Shown here piece after piece: positions 1-5,267 of a stretch of 5,267 nucleotides of DNA (within the stretch, counting starts at the first letter, position 1; the number at the start of each line of letters is the position of its first letter). Under the pieces are notes generated by a model that was given only the letters and a program-made list of their open reading frames with translations, searched no databases and was not told where the DNA came from. A program made the translations under genes and the position numbers. Origin of the DNA: Thermoplasmata archaeon (lineage in GTDB: Archaea > Thermoplasmatota > Thermoplasmata > Thermoplasmatales > Thermoplasmataceae); NCBI GenBank assembly GCA_021826785.1, contig JAKAYN010000060.1:1-5267 (forward strand), written 5' to 3'.

Positions 1-318
1 GTTTACAATTATTACCTAGTTCCAATAGAGGATGTAAATTCAAATCCTCTCTGGGTATCACACGTTGAATCATTAACACCGCCGTTTCAAAGGGTTTATA
101 CAAACAATCCGCTTGTTAAAAGGTTATTCTATGAAAAGGGTTACCAGGTGCTTTCAATGAATCTTCTTAACAGAAGGGAATGGTCAGGCACATCAATAAG
201 AAATAAAATGATAAAGGGTGAAAACTGGAAGAAGGATGTTCCACCGGCCGTTGCAAAGATTATTGATGAAATAGATGGCGTTTCAAGGATAAGGGATCTT
301 GCAGAAAGTGATGAATGA
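1..318 (+). CDS. nadM: Nicotinamide-nucleotide adenylyltransferase, archaeal type (3' part, N terminus outside window)
   Basis: Frame 1 is open from the first base to TGA at 316-318 and gives 105 residues. The product would join NMN and ATP to make NAD+ and pyrophosphate, in the cytoplasm, as a nucleotidyltransferase-fold enzyme. Visible features match the C-terminal two thirds of archaeal NMNAT: a VPIEDVNSNPLWVSHV-like segment, then PPFQRVYTNNPLVKRLF (visible residues 27-43), then RREWSGTSIR (58-67), which is the family's nucleotide-binding SGTxIR motif, then a VPPAVAKIIDEIDGVSRIRDL tail close to the usual archaeal ending. Archaeal members are about 170-180 residues, so roughly 65-75 residues are missing, including the GxFxPxHxGH motif. 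The gene reads toward polB with a 125-base gap holding a separate promoter, so co-transcription is not required. Family assignment is firm from motifs; activity is inferred. Confidence 0.95.
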   Translation, partial: VYNYYLVPIEDVNSNPLWVSHVESLTPPFQRVYTNNPLVKRLFYEKGYQVLSMNLLNRREWSGTSIRNKMIKGENWKKDVPPAVAKIIDEIDGVSRIRDLAESDE

Positions 319-325
319 CTTTAAA

Positions 326-342
326 ATTTTTACATTAAAAAT
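326..342 (+). terminator. Weak AT-only hairpin/T-run after nadM
   Basis: Eight bases after the nadM stop, ATTTTT (326-331) and AAAAAT (337-342) form a 6-bp AT-only inverted repeat with a 5-base loop. The left arm includes a T5 run. Archaeal RNA polymerase can stop at T-runs without a strong hairpin, so this is a plausible nadM 3' end. In DNA this AT-rich such a structure can also arise by chance. Confidence 0.25.
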
Positions 343-348
343 AACATC

Positions 349-364
349 AATTTAATATTAAATT
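349..364. repeat. Perfect 16-bp AT-only palindrome upstream of polB
   Basis: The sequence AATTTAATATTAAATT is its own reverse complement, centred between 356 and 357. It is flanked by ATCAA (346-350, overlapping its first two bases) and TTGAT (369-373). It lies about 50 bases upstream of the likely polB TATA box, where a dimeric regulator could bind. No regulator can be named, and base composition alone could produce it. Confidence 0.4.
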
Positions 365-408
365 TAGATTGATAAGAAAATTTAAAAATTCTTGCCTTTA
401 AAATAAAA

Positions 409-428
409 GAAAAATATTTATTTAAATA
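409..428 (+). promoter_or_regulatory. polB promoter: BRE and TATA box
   Basis: The purine-rich GAAAAA (409-414) resembles the archaeal TFB recognition element and is followed by TATTTATTT (415-423), which overlaps TTTAAATA (421-428). If the first box is used, the start site falls at or next to the ATG at 444, which would give a leaderless mRNA. If the second is used, transcription would start near 450, just before the in-frame ATG at 456. There is no Shine-Dalgarno sequence before 444, which fits leaderless translation. The exact box used is not decidable by eye. Confidence 0.65.
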
Positions 429-443
429 TAAACTTATAAAACA

Positions 444-2783
444 ATGAAGATTAGGATGCGTTTGATAGCTGCATCATACAGGCAGCGTGATGTTACCGTT
501 GAGCTTTATGGCAGATCTGATGATGGCAGCTCAGTGACTGCGCTCTATTTTGGATTTAAGCCATATTTTTATTATGTAAATCCCGATGAAAAATGCATTA
601 ATAAAATAAAATCAAATGATGAATTTATATCAATGGATGAAAAGGATCTGTTCTTAAACGGCGAGACCATAAAGGCACAAAAAATAACGGTAAAATCACC
701 ATGGAAGGTTCCTGAATTAAGAAAGATATGCAACTGCCAAGCACTTGCTGCAGATATACCGTTTCATCACAGATTTATATACGATTTCGATTTGGGCTCA
801 AGCCTTGAAATAGATGGAGATGAGCTATTAGATGAAAAGAAGAACTATTCAACGGATTATGTTATAAAAATAAATAAAATAAACAATACAGATTCATTTA
901 ATCCAGATTTAAAAATTCTATCATTTGATGTGGAGAACTCAATAAAAACGCGTGAGATATATGTAATAGGTTACGCCATTTATTTTAATAATAAAACCGA
1001 GACAGGCTCCATCACCGGCAGCGAACCTGAAATCTTAAAAAAATTTAATGAGCTTATAATTAAAAATGATCCAGATATAATAACAGGGTACAATATTGAT
1101 GGCTATGATCTTCCATTAATAGAGGAAAGAATGAAATACCATAACATAAAGTTCGCGGTTGGCCGTGATTACCTGCCACCAAAGAGGATACTTGACCAGT
1201 ACTGGAGGCTTCATGGCCGTGTTGTTAGTGATGCATGGTGGGCCGTTAAGAAAATTGTAAAGCCAAAGCATGAAACTCTAAATTATGTTGCAAAGCTTTT
1301 ATTAAACGATGAAAAGGAGAATATAGATAGAATAAACATAGAATCAGAATGGGAAACAAAAAAGGAGGAGGTAATAAATTACTGCATAAAGGATGCATAT
1401 CTGGCACTTGAGATATATAAAAAGATAAGAGTACTTGACATGAATTTGTATCTATCAACGGTATCAAAACTGCCACTCGATGATGTGGCCAATGGTGGGA
1501 CAAGTACCTATGTTGATTCAATACTAATAAGAGAAGCTGATAAGCAGAATATAGCAGTTCCAATGTCGGCACATGATTACAAGGATGAAACCTTTGAAGG
1601 CGGCTATGTGCACACCATAGGTGCCGGACTATATGACATGGTAATTGTTTTGGATTTTAAAAGCATGTATCCTTCAATGATCATAAAATACAATATATGC
1701 TTTACAACTTTGAATAAAAATGGAACAATAATAGCACCAAACGGTGCAAGGTTTTTAAGCCCAGATGTTAAAAAGGGGTTAATTCCATCAATGCTTGAAT
1801 CGCTTATGAAGGACCGTGATAATATAAAAAGGCAGATGAAGGAATCATCAGGTGATGAGAAAGATTATTTAAATGGCCTGCAGAATGCAATAAAGATATT
1901 AATGAACACATTTTATGGCGTCCTTGGCGCATCATTTTATCGGTTCACAAACCCTGAGATCGGTGGTGCAATAACATCGCTTGGCAGGGAAACAATAAAA
2001 AGTATAATAAAAAAGCTGCAGGATGCCGGCCATACCGTAATATATGGTGATACGGATTCAATATTTATCGAATCTGGCAAAAAGACAAAGGAGGATGCGA
2101 TAAAATTTGGAAACCAGCTCAGCGAGGAAATATCAAAGGAAGAAAATCTAACACTTGAGTTTGAAAAGATCATGGATCCATTGTTTTCACATGGCGCAAA
2201 GAAGAGATACGCCGGCAAGGTCATATATCCAGAGAGCATGGCAGGTGAAATTCTAGTGCGTGGCTACGAAACCAGGCGTACGGATTCATTTGATTTGCAG
2301 AGTGAGGCATTATCAAAGGTTTTTGAGTACATATTAAACCGTGATATCGATGGTGCAAAGAAATATGCCGATGATCTTGTAACAAAACTTAAAAATGGTG
2401 ATAAATCAATAGAAATAGAAAAGCTTGTTATATCAAGAACGGTAAAGAATTTTAAATCATATAAAAACGCGGATTCAATGGCAAATGTCACGGCTGCAAA
2501 GAAGTTAATAGCAATGGGTGAGACATTTATACCTGGCATGAAGGTATCATGGATAGTAACAAACGCAAACAAGACACCGCAGGAGGTTGAACCATACATA
2601 GATGGCGTGCCGTTCACCAAAAAGCCTGATTATGATTATTATTCAAGGAGACTTCAGGAAACGCTTAACAGAGTTTTGGAAGGTCTAAACAAGGAAATAA
2701 AGGTAAACAAGGATCCACAGACAAAACTTGATGATCTATTCCAGGAAAAGAAAAAAAAGACTATAGAGGACTTTTTCAAATAG
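444..2783 (+). CDS. polB: Family B replicative DNA polymerase with 3'-5' proofreading exonuclease
   Basis: This 779-residue DNA polymerase copies DNA and proofreads it. Length and order match intein-free euryarchaeal PolB. N-terminal domain: PYFYY (40-44) and WKVP (87-90) align with the Pyrococcus uracil pocket (P36/Y37, V93/P94), so template-uracil sensing is likely. Exonuclease: Exo I FDVEN with D162 and E164, Exo II YNIDGYD (216-222), Exo III YCIKD (313-317). An FEGGYV hinge (384-389) follows. Palm: motif A LDFKSMYPS with D404, motif B K484-x3-NTFYG (488-492), motif C YGDTDS with D536 and D538, then KKRYAG (586-591). Thumb: 610-745, including EKLVISRT and AAKKL. The C terminus carries QTKLDDLF (759-766) and KKTIEDFF (771-778), PCNA-binding-like motifs. 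All catalytic acidic residues are present. Motif B has Thr where Ser is usual. ATG 444 is chosen for its fit to the promoter; ATG 456 is possible. It probably works with PCNA as a replicative polymerase. Confidence 0.98.
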   Translation: MKIRMRLIAASYRQRDVTVELYGRSDDGSSVTALYFGFKPYFYYVNPDEKCINKIKSNDEFISMDEKDLFLNGETIKAQKITVKSPWKVPELRKICNCQALAADIPFHHRFIYDFDLGSSLEIDGDELLDEKKNYSTDYVIKINKINNTDSFNPDLKILSFDVENSIKTREIYVIGYAIYFNNKTETGSITGSEPEILKKFNELIIKNDPDIITGYNIDGYDLPLIEERMKYHNIKFAVGRDYLPPKRILDQYWRLHGRVVSDAWWAVKKIVKPKHETLNYVAKLLLNDEKENIDRINIESEWETKKEEVINYCIKDAYLALEIYKKIRVLDMNLYLSTVSKLPLDDVANGGTSTYVDSILIREADKQNIAVPMSAHDYKDETFEGGYVHTIGAGLYDMVIVLDFKSMYPSMIIKYNICFTTLNKNGTIIAPNGARFLSPDVKKGLIPSMLESLMKDRDNIKRQMKESSGDEKDYLNGLQNAIKILMNTFYGVLGASFYRFTNPEIGGAITSLGRETIKSIIKKLQDAGHTVIYGDTDSIFIESGKKTKEDAIKFGNQLSEEISKEENLTLEFEKIMDPLFSHGAKKRYAGKVIYPESMAGEILVRGYETRRTDSFDLQSEALSKVFEYILNRDIDGAKKYADDLVTKLKNGDKSIEIEKLVISRTVKNFKSYKNADSMANVTAAKKLIAMGETFIPGMKVSWIVTNANKTPQEVEPYIDGVPFTKKPDYDYYSRRLQETLNRVLEGLNKEIKVNKDPQTKLDDLFQEKKKKTIEDFFK

Positions 2784-2791
2784 TTTATATA
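2784..2791 (+). promoter_or_regulatory. TATA box for the MFS gene, immediately after the polB stop
   Basis: TTTATATA begins at the base after the polB TAG (2781-2783). Its centre is about 25 bases before the ATG at 2813, the usual archaeal TATA-to-start-site distance, so the mRNA would be leaderless. No Shine-Dalgarno sequence precedes the ATG. The transporter thus appears to have its own promoter in a 29-base gap and not to depend on read-through from polB. Any upstream TFB element would lie in the last polB codons. Confidence 0.7.
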
Positions 2792-2812
2792 CAATAGATA
2801 AATTACTTAGGT

Positions 2813-4087
2813 ATGGGCTATAAATATTATAATAAATCTAATTACCAATTTCGCTCATTAATATTTACATCACTTGCACATTTTACAAACGATGGGAACT
2901 TTTTATTGCTCCCTACATTGATAACTTATTATAAATTCATACCAGGTGTTAGCATAACCTTTCTTGGAATAATGGCGATAGTTTACAATCTTTTGTCCGG
3001 GCTTCTTGGAACACCAATAGGCAGGCTTGCCGACAGGCTAAATAAAGATTCACTTTTAATATTTACGGGTATAGCCGCTGAGGGTTTATCAGTTCTTGTA
3101 TTTGCCATGGCCTTTATATACCAGGGCTACGCAAACTACATAATATTCTTTGGTGCAGTGATTCTTGGCTTTGGACAGGCATTTTACCATCCAATAGGCG
3201 CATCGATACTATCATTTACGTATGGTTCTGAAAAAGCACCGGGGGCAATGGGCATAAATGGTTCTTTTGGAAGCCTTGGCAGGGCTGCGCTGCCATCCAT
3301 TATAGTCTATTCAATGGCATTTCTTAACAATTTCAATGGCCTGCTTTTAATTTTTGCTTATACAATGGCATCCGCATTTATCATATTATCCGGTTTAAGA
3401 TTTTTTAATAGATCAAAATACAGTGAAATAGATAATATTAAAGACGATTCAAAAAATGAAGAAAAAAATACAAGTTTATCAATTAAACCTTATTATAGGT
3501 TTCTTTTAATACTGGTTGCCATTGTTTTTATAAGGTCAATGTTCCTTACAGGCACGGTTACATTCGTTCCTGATTATTTAGATGATATATTTAAATCGAA
3601 GACCATTATGGGTGATATATTAACATTGAGCTTTTTAAGCGCCGTTTTTGGACAGCCATACTTCGGTTCCATGGTAAGAAGATATGGTGGAAAATTAACG
3701 ATATTAATAACAAGCCTTATATCAACGGTATTCTTCGGTTTGTTTTTGATATACGACAATATTGTTTACATTACAATTATATATTTAGTTTATGTATTTG
3801 CAGCATTCTCTGGATTTCCTGTTCTTTTAGGCTACGTTGGACAGGTAATTCCAAAGGCACTGTCAACACAGTCAAATGCACTGGTTTGGAGCTTTGGAAA
3901 CATTGTTGGCGGATCAATGGGCATAGCATTAATAACAGGGTTCAATGCTTTAAAATATCCATTGCACTTTTCCTTATCAATTATGCTCATCTTTGCAGTG
4001 GTTTCATTATTAATGGTTCCATTGCTTCCATCAAAAAAGAAAGGTGCTGAAATTGTAAAGAAATATCGCGACCCAGGAAAAGTATGA
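2813..4087 (+). CDS. Major facilitator superfamily transporter, fosmidomycin-resistance (Fsr)-like
   Basis: This 424-residue protein has the 12-helix MFS plan. Hydrophobic segments lie near residues 14-36, 47-69, 80-102, 107-131, 145-168, 172-196, 227-252, 265-285, 294-313, 316-340, 352-377 and 383-405. A charged central loop (about 200-222, rich in D, E, K and N) separates the two halves. The loop after helix 2 has GTPIGRLADRLNKD (66-79), a recognisable MFS motif A. SLAHFTNDGNFLLLP (20-34) in helix 1 and GFGQAFYHPIGAS (119-131) in helix 4, with D27 and H126-P127, resemble the Fsr-like branch, which in bacteria includes drug exporters. It should move a small solute across the cytoplasmic membrane, probably by proton coupling. 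Substrate and direction cannot be read from sequence, and the Fsr resemblance is from memory of motifs. Its 3' end overlaps the convergent gene by 57 bases. Confidence 0.9.
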   Translation: MGYKYYNKSNYQFRSLIFTSLAHFTNDGNFLLLPTLITYYKFIPGVSITFLGIMAIVYNLLSGLLGTPIGRLADRLNKDSLLIFTGIAAEGLSVLVFAMAFIYQGYANYIIFFGAVILGFGQAFYHPIGASILSFTYGSEKAPGAMGINGSFGSLGRAALPSIIVYSMAFLNNFNGLLLIFAYTMASAFIILSGLRFFNRSKYSEIDNIKDDSKNEEKNTSLSIKPYYRFLLILVAIVFIRSMFLTGTVTFVPDYLDDIFKSKTIMGDILTLSFLSAVFGQPYFGSMVRRYGGKLTILITSLISTVFFGLFLIYDNIVYITIIYLVYVFAAFSGFPVLLGYVGQVIPKALSTQSNALVWSFGNIVGGSMGIALITGFNALKYPLHFSLSIMLIFAVVSLLMVPLLPSKKKGAEIVKKYRDPGKV

Positions 4088-4768
4088 AAATAAGCCAAAA
4101 CTTGTAGATACTTTTAACATTGATTTTTTATTTATTGTAAAGTACACTATTATATTTAATATAGCTAATATTATTCCATAGTAGAATTTTATGTAAATAT
4201 TATCATATAAAACTGATGTTATTTTTGCACTCATAGCAAATGGTGATGCCACAATTGCCAGAGAGCTAAATATAAAAAGATAGAAATAATCCTTTTTAAA
4301 TGCGTATATTAACGAAAAGTATGCCATTGGCGATGCAAAGGTTCCTATGTATGCAAGTATAACCTCAAAGAGAATATTTTTATGTGGTATAAAAAAAGGT
4401 ATGTACTTTGGATTTGAGAAAATAACCACGGTTAATGCCCATGTGAGCATGCCCATAATGGCGGCATAAAAATATTTAAAGTAGTCATCATAGATCCTGT
4501 GAACCTTCGAACTGCCGAGCATTACTTTTCTTTTAATGCCATTGTATTCTTCATTTCTTACATTTCTGTAAAATTCCATCTTTATTTCGCTATTATAATC
4601 AACAAAGGAATATTTATCAGAAAAATCATAATGTTTTATATAAAAGAATAATAATAGTTTATTGTAATTGTTTAATATTAATGTCACTATTATTATTCCA
4701 AGCAATAGACCAAGCAGGATCTCCGGATAAACATAAACAATGTTTTTGAATGTTATTATTAAATGCAC
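4031..4768 (-). CDS. Hypothetical multi-pass membrane protein, convergent with and overlapping the MFS gene
   Basis: I do not recognise this 245-residue product. It starts at GTG (4768-4766); no ATG lies in frame upstream before a stop, and the next in-frame Met is residue 64, which would lose the first helix. About six membrane segments are visible: 15-33, 99-118, 132-156, 161-180, 193-212 and 222-243. Between the first and second lies a polar, charged, aromatic-rich stretch (about 34-98) with no nucleotide-binding, metal-binding or catalytic motif that I can identify. Residues 229-245, most of the last helix, are encoded opposite the final codons of the MFS gene. The gene looks AT-rich even here: 4141-4200 contains only 10 G or C bases. 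No partner gene suggests a role. A real gene is likely, because the opposite strand has no competing ORF over most of its length and the reading frame yields coherent helices. Confidence 0.75.
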   Translation of the reverse strand: MHLIITFKNIVYVYPEILLGLLLGIIIVTLILNNYNKLLLFFYIKHYDFSDKYSFVDYNSEIKMEFYRNVRNEEYNGIKRKVMLGSSKVHRIYDDYFKYFYAAIMGMLTWALTVVIFSNPKYIPFFIPHKNILFEVILAYIGTFASPMAYFSLIYAFKKDYFYLFIFSSLAIVASPFAMSAKITSVLYDNIYIKFYYGIILAILNIIVYFTINKKSMLKVSTSFGLFSYFSWVAIFLYNFSTFLF

Positions 4769-4789
4769 GTTGATAAATGTGATTATTCT

Positions 4790-4800
4790 AGATAAATTTT
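4790..4800 (-). promoter_or_regulatory. Possible TATA element for the hypothetical membrane protein
   Basis: On the minus strand AAAATTTATCT (4800 to 4790) lies about 22-32 bases before the GTG at 4768, which would suit a leaderless start. The match to an archaeal TATA box is mediocre, and the surroundings are all AT-rich. The stronger box at 4871-4880 is an alternative that would give a leader of roughly 80 bases. Confidence 0.3.
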
Positions 4801-4862
4801 TAATTAAAAACAGAAATTTTAATCATTTATCAGTAAATTATTTTTGTCATATTAATATTAAC

Positions 4863-4868
4863 AAAAAA
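4863..4868 (-). terminator. T6 run after pheS
   Basis: Read on the minus strand, CGTTTTTTGT lies 13-20 bases past the pheS stop codon. Archaeal transcription often ends at such T-runs. There is no GC hairpin. It sits between pheS and the downstream minus-strand membrane-protein gene, so it could separate the two transcripts. Confidence 0.35.
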
Positions 4869-4870
4869 CG

Positions 4871-4880
4871 ATATTTATAA
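4871..4880 (-). promoter_or_regulatory. Strong TATA-like box in the pheS to membrane-protein gap
   Basis: TTATAAATAT on the minus strand (4880 to 4871) is a good archaeal TATA box just past the pheS stop. Its predicted start site, about 4850, coincides with an ATG (4850-4848) that opens only a six-codon ORF ending in TGA (4832-4830). It may start the transcript of the membrane-protein gene with a leader of about 80 bases, start a small RNA, or be a chance AT match. Confidence 0.35.
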
Positions 4881-4881
4881 T

Positions 4882-5267
4882 CTAGAATTTTATTTTATAC
4901 GATCTGAGCCATTCCGAGTCGCTATTATATATATCACGCACATCGTTTAGCTTATAGTAAAGTATTGCCAATCTTTCAAGTCCAAGGCCAAAGGCAAAGA
5001 CAGGGTATTTAAGACCAATCGGTCTTGTAACCTCTGGCCTGAAGATACCGGAACCGCCAAGCTCAACCTCCTTTCCATTTATTTTTACTATTACATCCAT
5101 GCTTGGCTCTGTATATGGATAATAGGACGGTATTAATTTTATATCATCAAATCCAAGCCTTCTGTAAAATTCTCTCATAAACCATTTAAGTGTTGATAGA
5201 TTCGCATCCTTTGAATAGACAGCACCCTCTATCAGATGGAACGCGGCAAGATGCTTCCAGTCATCAC
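4882..5267 (-). CDS. pheS: Phenylalanyl-tRNA synthetase alpha subunit (3' part, N terminus outside window)
   Basis: The frame runs from the window edge (first complete codon 5265-5263) to TAG at 4884-4882 and shows 127 residues. PheS is the catalytic subunit of the alpha2beta2 class II synthetase that charges tRNA-Phe in the cytoplasm. Visible residues include HLAAFHLIEGAV (5-16), the end of class II motif 2, then PSYYPYTEPSMDV, the phenylalanine-pocket region, then ELGGSGIFRPEV, and GLGLERLAIL, which is motif 3 with its ATP-binding Arg. It ends DSEWLRSYKIKF, a normal C terminus. The ATG at 5178 is internal: motif 2 residues lie upstream of it in the same frame. Archaeal PheS is about 450-510 residues, so most of the N-terminal tRNA-binding part and motif 1 are missing here. 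pheT is not in the window. The next gene downstream on the same strand is the unknown membrane protein, with no functional link evident. Confidence 0.96.
   Translation of the reverse strand, partial: DDWKHLAAFHLIEGAVYSKDANLSTLKWFMREFYRRLGFDDIKLIPSYYPYTEPSMDVIVKINGKEVELGGSGIFRPEVTRPIGLKYPVFAFGLGLERLAILYYKLNDVRDIYNSDSEWLRSYKIKF

Noticed and set aside
1362..1372. Shine-Dalgarno-like AGGAGG inside polB
   Set aside because: It encodes Lys-Glu-Glu-Val in the polymerase frame, and no in-frame or alternative start with a credible ORF follows it.
1246..1572. 108-codon ORF on the minus strand inside polB
   Set aside because: It lies opposite exonuclease-domain coding sequence with strong family motifs. 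Its translation is low-complexity, rich in Leu, Pro and His, with no motif.
1653..2060. Possible intein in the polymerase motifs
   Set aside because: Motifs A, B and C are uninterrupted and the total length of 779 residues is normal for an intein-free archaeal PolB.
1937..2620. Two minus-strand ORFs (1937-2239 and 2264-2620) inside polB
   Set aside because: They are antisense shadows of the palm and thumb coding region. Their Ser/Phe-rich translations reflect the complement of polB codons.
3574..4098. Minus-strand ORFs at 3574-3759 and 3832-4098 opposite the transporter
   Set aside because: They overlap well-supported MFS helices on the plus strand. The second also conflicts with the larger minus-strand membrane-protein frame at 4031-4768.
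4787..4886. Two TCTAGA copies (4787-4792 and 4881-4886) as a possible repeat or attachment pair
   Set aside because: Six-base matches without extended flanking identity are expected by chance, and no integrase or mobile gene is nearby.
4882..5178. A 98-residue standalone protein starting at the ATG at 5178
   Set aside because: The same frame continues open to the window edge and encodes class II motif 2 (FHLIEG) upstream of that ATG, so this is an internal Met of a truncated-by-window pheS.
1..5267. CRISPR array, tRNA, rRNA, insertion sequence or toxin-antitoxin locus
   Set aside because: I saw no regularly spaced repeats, cloverleaf sequence, terminal inverted repeats or matching protein motifs on either strand.

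Overview
The window looks like chromosomal DNA from a thermoacidophilic euryarchaeon of the Thermoplasmata, with a Picrophilus- or Ferroplasma-like character. This placement is inference. It rests on the archaeal protein families present (archaeal NMN adenylyltransferase, euryarchaeal family B DNA polymerase, archaeal-type PheS), the strong AT bias, heavy use of ATA (Ile) and AGG/AGA (Arg), and TATA boxes placed about 25-30 bases before start codons with no Shine-Dalgarno sequence, which implies leaderless mRNAs.

Layout from left to right: (1) 1-318 (+), the 3' part of a nicotinamide-nucleotide adenylyltransferase gene (nadM). (2) 319-443, a 125-base AT-rich gap with a weak terminator candidate, a perfect 16-bp palindrome and the polB promoter. 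(3) 444-2783 (+), a complete family B replicative DNA polymerase with proofreading exonuclease, uracil-recognition pocket and two PCNA-binding-like motifs at its C terminus. (4) 2813-4087 (+), a 12-TM major facilitator transporter whose TATA box starts directly after the polB stop codon. (5) 4031-4768 (-), an unrecognised membrane protein, convergent with the transporter and overlapping its 3' end by 57 bases. (6) 4769-4881, a 113-base gap with a TATA-like box and a T-run on the minus strand. (7) 4882-5267 (-), the 3' part of phenylalanyl-tRNA synthetase alpha (pheS).

The genes cover NAD synthesis, DNA replication, transport and translation. They do not form an obvious common pathway, and each seems to have its own promoter. 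I see no CRISPR array, tRNA, rRNA, insertion sequence, intein or toxin/defence gene. No stretch over 300 bases lacks a gene. This is mostly ordinary core genome. The best leads are the tandem PIP-like motifs of the polymerase, the overlapping convergent membrane protein of unknown family, and the promoter arrangements.
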